Positions 41,373-51,757 are shown, counted from the first letter of the stretch. The stretch is DNA of 64,000 bases from Rhynchopus sp. YZ270_cl-10 (GCA_964035575.1 OZ037885.1:1-64000), one strand, 5' to 3'. The notes: generated by a model not told the origin, from the sequence alone. Numbers and translations are program-made.

Positions 41373-43649
41373 TTACAACAACGACACCGTGAACCGGAAC
41401 GCCGAGCTCTCATCCTCGCTTTGGTAGTACTCGCCCACCCCAAATGGGTACCACTGGTTGTAGCCCGAGATCGGCATCAGGTTGTGCAGCAGCGACACAG
41501 CCATGCCTGCGACAGACACATTGGCAGGGGGCTCTGGGTTCGACTCGCTCATCGGCGAACTGTCGCCCAGCAGACCCAACCCCTTCACTATGGGGCACGC
41601 CATGGCTGCGTCCACAACCCCAATCGCCACACCTTGAGGCACACCTCCTGTCACATTGACGTACCGCACACCGGAGTTGATGCCACGGTTGTAGAAGTTT
41701 TCTGAGCCGTTCCCCACCTCTGTTGGGCCTACCCACTCTCCTAGGATGTCCATCTGCCATTCGTGGCCAAGCAGAGAAGGGGCGAAGCTGAGCATGAATG
41801 ATTCTGGTAGACGTGTTGCGGTCTTGCCGAACCAGGAGAGCGTGGTGGAGACGGCGGTCGGGGTGATGATGTGCTCCATGTACACATCCGAGGGGGCGCC
41901 GTATTTGCTGCGGAGTGTTGTTGGGAAGGTGGCGTGCGTGACGACCCTGCACACAGTGGCTTCCGTGCTGGCGTTGGAGAAGACAGCCTCAAGCTGTGGC
42001 CGCCACACTGCATCCTCGGGGTTCGCGCACCCAGCCTCGGAGCAGGTCAGGTTCTTCTTCTGATCCCACGTCTCCTTTTTGTTGTAGGTCACATAGGTCA
42101 GGTCAAACAGCGGGTTGTCACTCCCCGCGATGTCTGCACCAAGGGTCAGCTGTGTCATTGCCCCTGAAGAGCTGAAGGCCATCACCACGTTGCCGCAGTG
42201 AATCGGGGTGCTGACGTTCTTCAGTGTCGTTGTGTCGGGGCGGGCTGGGCGGAGCTGTTGCAGCTCATGGTCGATGAGGGCGGCGAGGGCGTGCTCATCT
42301 GGTAGGGCCTGCCGTGCCAAGGTGTTGAACTCACGCGCCTCGATCCAGCTGCGGTCGCCCATCTCAAAGATGTTCTTCGAGGCACTGTGCACCTTGGCAA
42401 ACTCTGTGTTGCTCCAATGTGCCGAATCCGCCAGCTTCGCCTGATTGGGCCCCGCAATCCCTGGGCTCCAATCCTCATTTTGCACACCCTGGGTGTGCTC
42501 AATGTTTTTTGCAAGAAATCTTGTAAAATTTTGCAATTCTGCAGAATTTGGGTCACACACACCAGAGGCAACACACCCACTCCTCGCTCTGGTCATCGCA
42601 CGGAACACTGCTGTACGGTAGGGGTCGGTGCTTATCCCTGAGAGCCATACGTCACCCCAATCGACGGTGGTTTCTGGGAGAGCGTTGCGCACCTGAGGTG
42701 TTAAGGCTGCTGCGGCGAAGGACTGGAAGGAGCTGGCATGAACGGACGCACCTGGGAAGGCGGCTCTTACCGTACGGTATACCTCCATGACTTCGAAGAC
42801 GTCATTGGGTGGGCCTGAGTTGTCTGTCCGGATGTACGACGCAAGCGCCACCCCGTTGTCTGATACGACACATTCTGGACGTGTTTTATACCCTCCGTAG
42901 CCTTGGTGGAAGATGACCGGCAGTGTCGCGTTGCTGACAGGGTCACGCCACATAAACATTGTCGCATTGTGCGCACCCACTACCGGCTGCAGCCCTGGAG
43001 TCTCCCCCGCTGCCACCGGATGTCCATTCGCACCTACATAGAGCGCGCCGTATCCGTTCTTCGCAAGCAAAGGAACCGACGACCGCGCAAACCCCCGCAC
43101 ATCGATGTTCGACCACACCCGCGAACCCCATTTTTCAGTAAAATTATACCGTTCATCGAGCGCCCCTGCTACCTTGGTGATTCCTTCTAACAGAGACGCA
43201 TCTGCGGCTTCAACATTCACATTGAAGGGGGAGTCTGTGTAGACGATGTCTCCTCTACGCACCGCAGCGTCGAAGGTGCTGATGGCGGCAGGGGAGGGGC
43301 AGGAGATGAAAGCAGGGTTGAGCACACACCCGTCCTTGACACGCCAGGCAACACAGTCCACGTAGAGCGAGGCTATCCAAGCGTGTACAGAGTATGACAG
43401 TCTGTCCTCAGACCCCAGGGCACGCAGCTCATCGGCAATGCGTATGGCGCGTGGGATGTGCACCTCGAAGTAGCGTTTGACGATGTTGGTGGCAAACCCT
43501 ACACAGTCAGTGGTAATCTTCTGGGGCAGGTCGAGCCCCACATCCAGGTGGTGTGAGAAGACGAGGTGCACCGAGGTGACGTTCACCTCCGCTGAAGAGG
43601 TGTGTATCGCATTAAGAAGCAACGCAAAGAGGCAGTGATGCCACAGCAT
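41373..43649 (-). CDS. Secreted GH38-like (DUF5054-type) glycosidase, 758 aa
   Basis: Single exon. I chose the Met at 43649 because it begins a signal peptide (MLWHHCLFALLLNAIHTSSA); the frame extends 162 bp further upstream only into inverted-repeat DNA. Just after the signal lies VHLVFSHHLDVGLD, which matches the N-terminal His-x-Asp motif of alpha-mannosidase-like (GH38 / DUF5054) enzymes, where the pair helps bind the catalytic metal. Later segments such as SNIDVRGFARSSVPLLAKNG and NQWYPFGVGEYYQSEDES fit the same family. Several N-glycosylation sequons agree with passage through the secretory pathway. The substrate is unknown. Upstream it abuts the 3.35 kb inverted-repeat island. Confidence 0.82.
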   Translation of the reverse strand: MLWHHCLFALLLNAIHTSSAEVNVTSVHLVFSHHLDVGLDLPQKITTDCVGFATNIVKRYFEVHIPRAIRIADELRALGSEDRLSYSVHAWIASLYVDCVAWRVKDGCVLNPAFISCPSPAAISTFDAAVRRGDIVYTDSPFNVNVEAADASLLEGITKVAGALDERYNFTEKWGSRVWSNIDVRGFARSSVPLLAKNGYGALYVGANGHPVAAGETPGLQPVVGAHNATMFMWRDPVSNATLPVIFHQGYGGYKTRPECVVSDNGVALASYIRTDNSGPPNDVFEVMEVYRTVRAAFPGASVHASSFQSFAAAALTPQVRNALPETTVDWGDVWLSGISTDPYRTAVFRAMTRARSGCVASGVCDPNSAELQNFTRFLAKNIEHTQGVQNEDWSPGIAGPNQAKLADSAHWSNTEFAKVHSASKNIFEMGDRSWIEAREFNTLARQALPDEHALAALIDHELQQLRPARPDTTTLKNVSTPIHCGNVVMAFSSSGAMTQLTLGADIAGSDNPLFDLTYVTYNKKETWDQKKNLTCSEAGCANPEDAVWRPQLEAVFSNASTEATVCRVVTHATFPTTLRSKYGAPSDVYMEHIITPTAVSTTLSWFGKTATRLPESFMLSFAPSLLGHEWQMDILGEWVGPTEVGNGSENFYNRGINSGVRYVNVTGGVPQGVAIGVVDAAMACPIVKGLGLLGDSSPMSESNPEPPANVSVAGMAVSLLHNLMPISGYNQWYPFGVGEYYQSEDESSAFRFTVSLL

Positions 43650-44003
43650 GTTGAGGGAGAGTAAAAATTCTGTGGGGTTTGGGGTTTGGGGGGTTTGGGT
43701 GTAGAGGCGAGAGGAAAAATGACACGATGCCCCCCCCTCGCGTTTTAGACAAATATCACCACACGGCGGGGCCCACACACCCGAGGGTCCGTAAATTTTA
43801 CGGACCCTCATTACGGACCCTCAAGTGCGGACCCGGGTCCGTAATTACGGACCCTAGGGTACGTAATTACGTGGTCTAAGGTGGGAAATCACTGTTTGGA
43901 TGTGTGACTGCTGGTCGAAAAGCCCTGGGAGCAAACCGAGTGGTACACAGGTACCACATGATAGACCATGATCATGTGGGCCTATCCCAAGTTACATACC
44001 GAA

Positions 44004-45113
44004 AAAAGTCGTGAGCTCGGTTAGTTGTCAAAGACGTCTTCCACCATGCACTGAGGAGATAATGATCCAACAATTTACAAGAAAGATTACTTAACCTACT
44101 GCTGGAGTTGCCAGGTCGTAGTAACACACAAAGTGTGCCTCCGTTCGGGAAGACCGGATATTCTAGAGACCAAAAAGGCCTCAAGAATATCTTCCGGTAG
44201 TCAAGGTATAACCGAGTGAACGGCCCAAGACCCCCGTGGAGAAGTTAAATGTTGTAATGCTATCAAGTACAAACTGCGAACACTGTCTTACCCTCCTCAA
44301 TACATGGTGGAATATGTCTTTGACAACAAACCGAGCTCAAGAGTTTTTAAACTTCCCTGAGGGAATGCGAGACGCAAAATTTACCACCAGACCCTGTCTT
44401 CGTGCACCTTCGGTGCAACGCTGCAGACAGGCCAAACTGCGTTGGACTCAGAGGAATGCCTGCTGTGCAGTGTATCAATGAGAACCAAGTCCCAGCAACA
44501 AGGGGCGCCTTTTGGCGGGCGTTGTTGAGGGTGTTTGGGGTGCAAAGTTTTCCACAATTTTGATGCGCGGGTACAGAAGTGTTGTCTTGTTCTTTCATCT
44601 TTAGGAATGTAAATGTCAATCGCGTTTAACTACCACTAGGGCTTGTTCAGTGAACCCACAAGGGGTCGAAGGGGGTTGGTTATCCCATAGCTATCAAAGG
44701 TTGTGTCGACCAGGCTAATCCACTATGTTACGCTGTACGTTGTTAAATCCGAAGAAATAACACTTTAGCAGCCGCAGGAAGTTTGCTAAAAAGAGTGCCT
44801 CACGCTACACAAACCACCACCCGCGATTGACTTAGATGTTATAACAAAGAGAATTCAGAACAAAACAACACCCTGCCCCATACACACTAAATTGTCATGC
44901 TTCAAGAGCATGCCTGGGCCAAAATTACTGTTGACCAAAAAGGCAACAAGACCACCCACAAGGAGTGTAAATTGTGCACTGGTTTTCTGGGGGAACGCAA
45001 TATTTTCTTGTGTCTAGTCCTCCGCAAGCAGAGGACAGACTTTCCGGAAGGTTTCCAAAGTCGAATTTCTTGCACTAGCTATGCTCCCTGGGTTAATGGC
45101 AATAGCAGTGACT
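44004..45113. repeat. Dispersed repeat R, copy B (1.1 kb)
   Basis: Closely matches copy A (10835-11995). The core here has longer inverted ends: CCACCATGCACTGAGGAG at 44041 and CTCCTCAATACATGGTGG ending at 44310. They extend outward into GTCTTTGACAAC-type arms. A minus-strand frame of ~90 codons (44347-44619) is not conserved in copy A. Confidence 0.85.
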
Positions 45114-45760
45114 GACTAAGTGTACCCACCCCCCTCCACCCAGATCTTCGTCCGCAAACTCAGAATAGATTGATGCGGGTAGATTTTGAGTTGTTGAATG
45201 TCGGACCGCGGTGAAGCTTCTCATCGCAATCGCGGGTGCAGTTCAGACTTCACGATCCTGTGATAAGTGTAAATGTGGGGTGTGATTAAGTTATGGTATA
45301 CAAACGTAGTAGTCGGGAAAGGTGAGGTTAATAAAAAAGGCTATTTATTGCCGTGAAATAAGATAGATTTTTTCCACGCTACAGGTCGAGAGAGTGACCT
45401 GCTGCACAAATGGTTCGAGTGAAGCGAGGTGAATTATGTGAAGCAGGTAACGAGCGCCTGTGGAACCAAATAGAAACGTAACACTCATCACACGATAAAA
45501 CCCATGGGAGAGGTTGTGGTGAAACGCACACACCTCGACCTGAGGAGTGGCTCTGCAGCGCGGTTCGTCCCCAGAACCGCAAGTGTGTTCAAAATGCTTT
45601 GTTTCTATTTCCTCCTTCATGTCATGAGGTGACACAAAATGATTGGTGCGTAAAAAAATAGCTATTTAATAGTGTGAACATTACGCGTTTATTTCGAGTT
45701 GAAAACACGAACAAGTTGAAATATGCGGCATTTTTTTGTTCAATCTTCACTAGTAACTGA
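45114..45760. other. Island interior, no gene recognised
   Basis: Mixed composition with a minus frame at 45345-45635 that shows no domain. Nothing else identified. Confidence 0.5.
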
Positions 45761-45836
45761 AAGTTAAACATAATTACATACCTTGTCTTCCCCGTAACCT
45801 GCGCCTTCGCTGCTTTTAAGGTGCTTTCTCTGGGTG
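45761..45836. repeat. Module shared with the first element
   Basis: Matches 12222-12290 (AAAGTTAAACAT-ATTACATACC ... CTTTCTCTGGGT), with a small extra stretch CCCCGTAACCTG here. It leads into the CCCAGTA array. Confidence 0.75.
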
Positions 45837-46060
45837 CCCAGTACCCAGTACCCAGTACCCAGTACCCAGTACCCAGTACCCAGTACCCAGTACCCAGTAC
45901 CCAGTACCCAGTACCCAGTACCCAGTACCCAGTACCCAGTACCCAGTACCCAGTACCCAGTACCCAGTACCCAGTACCCAGTACCCAGTACCCAGTACCC
46001 AGTACCCAGTACCCAGTACCCAGTACCCAGTACCCAGTACCCAGTACCCAGTACCCAGTG
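45837..46060. repeat. Minisatellite CCCAGTA (7 bp), about 32 copies
   Basis: Perfect 7-bp tandem array. The 8-bp version GGTACCCA at 10716 differs by one inserted G per unit, so the two arrays probably arose from similar seeds. Confidence 0.96.
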
Positions 46061-46287
46061 TCTTCGAGAACCTAAAAATGCATTTTGTTGAAATTTTCTG
46101 GCTTTTTCTGAACTTTTCCCAGCTACTTTTCTGGTCGAGTAGCTATTTTCACTTTTCTGGTGTATGAGTAGGTTTTCTGGGTGGGAGACTGGATTCTGGG
46201 TACAGTGGTGTGTCTGGGCACCCAGGCACCTGGGTACTGGTGTATTTTCGGCCCAGTACCCCGGTACACGATACACTGGTGTACAAG

Positions 46288-46660
46288 GAAAAAAGTCGTG
46301 AAAAAGCAACCACAGCTCCACATGACAAACACAAAAGTGTCCAGTCACGTGGGGCATTCATGCACTGAGGAGATAATGATCCAACAATTTACAAGAAAGA
46401 TTACTTAACCTACTGCTGGAAATTGCCAGGTCGTAGTAACACACAAAGTGCGCCTCCGTTCGGGAATACCGGATATTCTAGAGACCAAAAAGGCCTCTTC
46501 CGCTGGTCAAGGTATAACCGAGTGAACGGCCCAAGACCCCCGTGGAGAAGTTAAATGTTGTAATGCTATCAAGTACAAACTGCGACCACTGTCTTACCCT
46601 CCTCAATGCATGGTGGAAGATGTCTTTCACAACAAATAAGCTGTACACAGGTACACAGGT
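46288..46660. repeat. Dispersed repeat R, copy C (left third only)
   Basis: Begins like copy A (GAAAAAAGTCGTGAAA ... CACAAAAGTGTCCAGTCACG) and contains the core 46360-46616. It then leaves the R sequence after GTCTTTCACAACAAAT and enters GTACACAGGTACACAGG. Confidence 0.82.
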
Positions 46661-47249
46661 AAAACCCGTTAAAATTGTGTGTGAAAGTTAAAAATAGCTA
46701 TATTTGCATTTTTCGCCCAGCATTGAGGACACATAGTCCCACCAAGGGCAATTTTGTGATGTCAAAAAAAATTTTTTTTCGGACCAAAAATTGACTTGTT
46801 TTCGGTAAAACCCACTAAAAATTGTGGTACTCTAAACTGCGTTTTAGACCCCCACAGATGCTCAAAAGTGCCAAATTTTGCTTTTAATGGCCTCAAATCG
46901 TCGAAATTAGCCCTAAACGGGGGCAAAAAAAAATTTTCGAGAGTCCCTTTCCCTGGGAGGCTCCGTAATTACGGACCCTAGGGTACGTAATTACGTACCC
47001 TAGGGTACGTAATTACGGACCCTAGGGTACGTAATGACACTCCGTAAAGAGGGACCCTCCTAACATGCCGTTTTACGGACCCTCGGGGTGTGCGGACCCC
47101 GCCGTGCACTTTGGCGTCAAAAAAAAGAAGACAAAAAAAGACAAAAAAAAAAAAATGTGCCTAAAAAGGGGGCGATTGACAAATTTTGTGCAGAATCGTC
47201 TTCTTTTTCTGAGATTCTTCCCTCCGTATGTTTGTAGTGGAAGATAAAA

Positions 47250-47302
47250 AGTTGACTTGAAATACAACAGCCCTCTCTCTCGTGCACAGCGCCTTTGAGA
47301 TG
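47250..47302 (-). repeat. Type III element
   Basis: On the + strand: AGTTGACTTGAAATACAA followed by CCCTCTCTCTCGTGCACAG. Related copies: 48045-48066 (partial), 52531-52581, 55621-55653 and 56310-56400. Confidence 0.5.
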
Positions 47303-47701
47303 CAGGCACTTGGTGGGCCATTGACATCCCAGAGGCACGACACTGGGGATGTTGTTCACAGTTTGTAAAACTGTAAGAAGGCACAAAAAGTGTCACTTGT
47401 CGTTCCCTCACCCCCCTTCTTGTAGTTGTTTGATGCGTTGACGCTTCCACACACACTAAAATCACCTGTTGGGTGGTGGTGTTGCGGAGCACGGTTGGGT
47501 GAGTGAACGACGTGACACTTTCCGCTCGCAAAGTAGTGTGCGTATAAAAAAAAAAAAATTAAAAAATGAACGAACCTCGGCCTCTGTTGAAGTTACAAGG
47601 CACAAAAAAAAGTTTAGACGTGACTTTGGCGGCTGATTGCGGCCATGTCTCGCTGTCCCTCAAAACAGGTTTTATCACACAAAAATAAAGAGGAAACTTG
47701 T

Positions 47702-47730
47702 CAGATGAATGTGCCTCTCGCACACATCTT
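47702..47730 (-). repeat. Type II hairpin element
   Basis: On the + strand: AGATGAATGTGC, a CTCTC loop, then GCACACATCT. It forms a near-perfect hairpin of AGATG/CATCT and TGTGC/GCACA. Other copies: 51774, 56206 and 60498, and a weak one near 62031. Confidence 0.6.
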
Positions 47731-47810
47731 TGAAAAAAAAAAATAGTTCCTTGACAGAGACCGTTGGGGGAGAGATGTGGGGGTGTGATGTGAATGTGAT
47801 CTATGCATAA

Positions 47811-47996
47811 ATGGGGTGATTTGGGGTCTTTTTTTTTCCAGGAAAATTCACTAGCGATTCACAAAAATTCACAAAAATTCGCCAAAATTCGCCAAAACCC
47901 AGACACCCGTGTATCACGTGTGTTTTCGCCTCGTTGTGAATTTTTGTGAATCGCTAGTGAATTTTCCTGGGAAAAAAAAGACCTCAAATCACCACA
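47811..47996. mobile_element. MITE-like inverted-repeat element (~186 bp), TAA flanks
   Basis: Arms of ~60 bp (GGTGATTTGGGGTC ... TCACTAGCGATTCACAAAA) are inverted copies of each other around a short centre with GCCAAAA repeats. TAA is present on both sides (47808-47810, 47997-47999). A 3-bp TWA-type duplication suits PIF/Harbinger-derived MITEs. Confidence 0.75.
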
Positions 47997-48251
47997 TAAG
48001 GGTTTTGTTTTGCCGACAGCATCTCACAAATTAAACAAAAGAGAAGAGCTCGTGACAGCGTACCTTTAAAAAAAAAAAGGGAAAACGAAGTGAAGTTGAA
48101 AAATATGCCATGAAACGTACCTGGCAAGGATATAAACAAAAAAATCAAAAAAAAATGGTAGTTACTGATGCAGGTCCCTGAGTTCTCGGAGTCTGCAAAA
48201 GTTGGGTTTTTCCATTTTCAACGATCTAATGTGCAGTTCATCGCATATGAC

Positions 48252-48341
48252 AGTGAAGTAAATGACTTGGGCTTGTGGTGCTCACCGTTATAAAGCCAAC
48301 GGTGACACCACAAGAAAAACCACAAAGCCATTTACTTCACC
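48252..48341. repeat. Imperfect palindrome (~90 bp)
   Basis: AGTGAAGTAAATG ... CTTGTGGTG ... CACCGTT is mirrored by AACGGTG ... CACCACAAG ... CATTTACTTCAC. It resembles the palindrome at 60929-61006 in its GAAGTAAAT/ATTTACTTC arms. It could be a MITE or a structured RNA end. Confidence 0.6.
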
Positions 48342-48599
48342 GTGAACCCCACATTTGGTTCTCAAATTGGCGTTATCATGCAGTGTGAAGACTTCGAAAT
48401 ATAGGTGAACCTTTGACATCGCACAAACGCCGCAGGGACGCCAGGCACTGAAGAAAAAGATGTACTGGAGTTCATCCTCGGGTGCCAAGTTTTCAGAAAA
48501 AGGAAAACGATCTACCACTAACCCCCTCCCCTCCCCCACCCCACAGCAGCACGACGTACTAGTCATTACCACCACGTCGTGAGCCCCGCGAAAATACGA

Positions 48600-49043
48600 A
48601 TAGACTACACCCCAGGGCTGCTAGTAACAGCGTTTGACATTTGACATTTGACCACCCTCCCCCCTGCCCGCCCCTCCCGCCTGAAGGTTCCTTAGAAGGA
48701 CCGTCCCCCTCTCGCACGTGCCATCCCTATTTAACAAAAAATCTATTCAAAAGAAGTGAAAAAAGCACGGAACATCGCTGAACACTCCTTCTTTGGAAAA
48801 CAATAATAATATACCACCACCCTCCCGTCGCAGAAGAAGATGATTACAAAGTGCTCGCCGTTTGCTTCACCGTAAACCGTGAAATAGCAAAAGCCCTCTC
48901 TGACGAAAGATTCGGTGCACAGAAATAACGTGAAGATACCCTCCCTTGACCATTCCCCCCTGCCCCCCAGAAACTTAAGAAGCTCTGCAGACACATTGTT
49001 CTCATGGTCTCATGGACTTTACTGTCCACTCCTTCCCTCACCC
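48600..49043. other. Intergenic downstream of the JmjC gene
   Basis: C-rich then AT-rich. Minus frames reaching ~80 codons show no domain. I see nothing further. Confidence 0.5.
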
Positions 49044-50255
49044 TCACTGCCGCCTCTGTCTCTTTACCTGCCATGTGTGCAGCAAAGCGTTTCTGTCAGT
49101 GATCGGGCAGAGACGGGCACGCTTCCTGCGTGAGTCCTCACGCCGCCAGAGGCGTTTGCAGTACGAGTCGCCATGCTCCTTCATGGCCTCCTCGCATAGG
49201 GTGAGCTCACGCTGCGTCTCCTCATCGACGTTCCTGTCGAGCTGGTTGCCGACGATGCTGTCGACAACGTCCTCGAGCAGCTCGTCCAGGTCGTCGTCAT
49301 CCATCCAACAGCGTTTGAAGTGCGACTTAGAGTTCGTCAGACTCAGGCGTGCGATGGAGAGGTGGTTCAGCGGCACGATCGACTCATAGGCGCTGACGTT
49401 GATGTGGTCGCTCACGCACATCGCCATGTGGGGTACACCACCTGAGAAGACAAAGACGTCGCCAGGACGGAGCAACGCCACAACGCTTGCCCGCTGGAGG
49501 TACCCCACCTCCTCCTCGGTCAGCGGGAAGTGGAAGAGCGAGCCGCGCCCAGCGTCCTCGAGGATGCTGATGCGCTCCGTCCAGGGCCACACTGCGAAGA
49601 GTTTGTAGCCGGACCACTGCCGCCCGACGTTGCTCCAGAGGCATTGGTCGACGTGCAGGCCGCTGCCGGCACCGCGCTCGCCGATGAAGATGCCGCCTTC
49701 GGAGCGTTCCCAGAAGGGTGCCAGCGTGACCTGCGGGAGTGCGTCGAAGACGTCGACCTGCGTCGCAGTCTTGACCAGCTCGCCGGTGATGGGGTGTGCC
49801 ACCTTGCGGTTGTTGCGCATCTCTGAGATGTACAGCGGCACGTCCACGTCCACAGAGCCGTTCTCCTGCCCGTCGCGCAGGCAGTCGCGGATCTCTGTCA
49901 GCGAGTTCAGCTTGTCTGCCTTCTTGATCTCAGACTCGGCGCCCTTAGTCTCATACTGCCAGAGGCGTCCTTTGATGCGTTCGGCGAAGTCGTGCGGCAC
50001 GTGGTCGAAGAGTTGCGACACGCGAGAGCACTTTGCCAAAGAGTCGACTAGCTCGGTTGGCAGTGCGTCCGTCTGGTTCAGCAGCTCGATGCCATTGCGC
50101 AGGACTGTGACGCCGTCGCCATGGTGGCCAAAGAGCAGCTCCTGCACAAAGTCCTGCGCCGTCGTGACAACGCGCGGCTTCTTCTCCTCAAGGAACGGCC
50201 ACAGCTGCTCGTCTTCGAGCTCGTTGCGTTCTGCAGGCGGCGCCATTACGCCCAT
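49044..50255 (-). CDS. JmjC/cupin-8 family 2-oxoglutarate oxygenase (403 aa)
   Basis: Single exon from MGVMAPPAERNE. The double-stranded beta-helix is at ~165-300. GSGLHVDQCLWSN gives the iron-binding His-x-Asp, WSGYKLFAVWPW the Lys or Tyr that usually holds 2-oxoglutarate, and GGVPHMAMCVSDHINVSAYE the distal iron-binding His. This matches cupin_8/JmjC hydroxylases such as FIH/JMJD-type enzymes, which hydroxylate proteins or demethylate lysines. The target is unknown. Residues ~1-160 are a helical N-terminal part and the last ~100 are charged (EDSRRKRAR), possibly a nuclear signal. All key residues appear present. Confidence 0.88.
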   Translation of the reverse strand: MGVMAPPAERNELEDEQLWPFLEEKKPRVVTTAQDFVQELLFGHHGDGVTVLRNGIELLNQTDALPTELVDSLAKCSRVSQLFDHVPHDFAERIKGRLWQYETKGAESEIKKADKLNSLTEIRDCLRDGQENGSVDVDVPLYISEMRNNRKVAHPITGELVKTATQVDVFDALPQVTLAPFWERSEGGIFIGERGAGSGLHVDQCLWSNVGRQWSGYKLFAVWPWTERISILEDAGRGSLFHFPLTEEEVGYLQRASVVALLRPGDVFVFSGGVPHMAMCVSDHINVSAYESIVPLNHLSIARLSLTNSKSHFKRCWMDDDDLDELLEDVVDSIVGNQLDRNVDEETQRELTLCEEAMKEHGDSYCKRLWRREDSRRKRARLCPITDRNALLHTWQVKRQRRQ

Positions 50256-50349
50256 GTTGTTTGTGTGGTACTATAATTGTTGCGTTCTCTGTTGTCTTGT
50301 GTGAGGGAAGGAGGGGAGGGGGGAAGGTGAGGGCCCTTGGGGTGTTGCA

Positions 50350-51330
50350 GGAGAAGAGCCGAAGGTGGGAGATGTGACTCGTGACGCGGACTTTGGATTC
50401 TGGATCGCGTTTGACCAGGTGAAGCTGACGGGGTCGGATCGAGCCACTCCTGGGAGGCGGGTCTTAATCCCCATTGACTCCCCTGGCTACCAGCGTATGA
50501 ATGAGCTGCTCCTCAAACTCGGAACCACGACAAGCGAAGAGCTGGTCGCTACCTGTGGAGGGGAGTTACTCCAAACGGGAAAGCGTACCTCACCACGACA
50601 GGGGATGGGAGCAAGATTGGAAAGAACACTCTGCCCCTCATCTGCAGGCAGGTCGCCGCAGAGTTAGGGTTGGAGAACCCAGAAGGTTACACGGGACACT
50701 GCTGGCGTCACACGTCAGCAACGGTATGCGCTGAAGAGGGGGGGACGGTGCCCCAGCTGATGCAGTGGTTCGGCTGGAAGAGTGAGGCAACCGCGCCGAT
50801 ACATCGCCAACACCGATAACTTTACCAAGCAGAAATCCTACCTCCTCTCCCAAACACCCTCCAACGCGTTCGCCGCCAGAACACCCGCCAGTGCCCTCAA
50901 CCTGGAACCTTCTCGTTGCGGGACTCCTGCTAAGAAGCGCCGCATCGACCCCACTCAAGGATCGGGATTGGCTCAGGACTGTGCTTCAGAAGCAACCTCT
51001 GCTTCCTCCGGATTTGTGCGGCCATTTGACGACGGTGCGTTTTGCGACGGGTTCATGATGGACAACTTGAAGAGCTTCAAGAAAAACCTCCGTCTGCTGG
51101 CCAAGCTGGGTGACGCTCAGGTGGCACCCTCTCTCTTACGGCATTGTGAAGGCTTTGCAAAGCCGTCTACATTCGCGCATCCGCCCACGGCTGGACGAAT
51201 ACGACAAGGAGGTGGACCCGAAGAGAAGAAAGGCGGCAAAGAGATGCGCTCCAGTCAGGAAAGCAGTGGGCTGGTGCTGGTTCGCTTTGGTGTGAGTAGG
51301 GGACCAAAAGAGAAGAGAAGGGAATGTGGG
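50350..51330 (+). pseudogene. Tyrosine-recombinase fossil, C-terminal half
   Basis: The + strand shows the second half of a tyrosine-recombinase catalytic domain: GYTGHCWRHTSATV (the His-x-x-Arg box), QLMQWFGWKS (the following helix), and a nucleophile-type segment RRYIANTDNFTKQK. A basic Ser-rich tail follows. Upstream is LIPIDSPGYQRMNELLLK, a typical inter-box helix region. The copy is broken in about two to three places. It could belong to a Crypton-type DNA transposon or to a YR-bearing retroelement; no other parts of either were seen. It lies head-to-head with the JmjC gene, ~100 bp upstream of its start. Confidence 0.65.
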
Positions 51331-51723
51331 GTAAAATAATTGAGGGTCGGTAGGCGCTTTGTGTCATAGTGGCAAGTGGTTTATGATCAAAATCGGTAAA
51401 AAACCAATCAAGTGAAGGTGGGGGGGGGACACAACTACAACGTTGCAAAGGATAGGTGAGGAGAGAAGAAGAGAAGAGGGGGAAAATAATTACTTATTCC
51501 AAACAAGAAACAATCTTATTTCACGCGCCACAAAAAAAAAAAAAAGGCTCCGACGCTATTTCTCGAGCGAATCGAGGAATATAAGAGGAACGAGGGTTTT
51601 CGTGGCAAATGCAGAAGGGTATATTTCACTGAATATGTAGCTTTATTTCAGAAGTGAAGTAAAACTGTCATAAAACGTTTTTCACGCGTGACCAAAAGAA
51701 GGGGAAAAGAAAGAAAAGTTTAT

Positions 51724-51757
51724 AAGATGAACCTAAGCCTTTCGGTGCTTAGTCACC
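51724..51757 (-). repeat. Type I hairpin element
   Basis: On the + strand: AAGATGAACCTAAGC, loop CTTTCGGT, then GCTTAGTCACC. Perfect 6-bp stem CTAAGC/GCTTAG. It is separated by 16 bp from the type II element. Confidence 0.65.

Larger units (their letters stand above)
43762..47106. mobile_element. 3.35 kb island bounded by ~35-bp inverted repeats
   Basis: The ends CACGGCGGGGCCCACACAC ... GAGGGTCCGTAAA (43762 on) and the inverted copy ending CGGACCCCGCCGTG (47106) match. Inside each end are further palindromes of GTACGTAATTACG/CCCTAGGG. I cannot see a clear target-site duplication. The interior holds repeat R copies B and C, the CCCAGTA minisatellite and relatives of other modules of the 10.6-13.9 kb element, although the termini differ. 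No transposase frame was found. Confidence 0.65.

Noticed and set aside
44347-44619. 90-codon minus frame in repeat R copy B
   Set aside because: The frame is not kept in copy A although the DNA is nearly identical, so selection for protein is unlikely.
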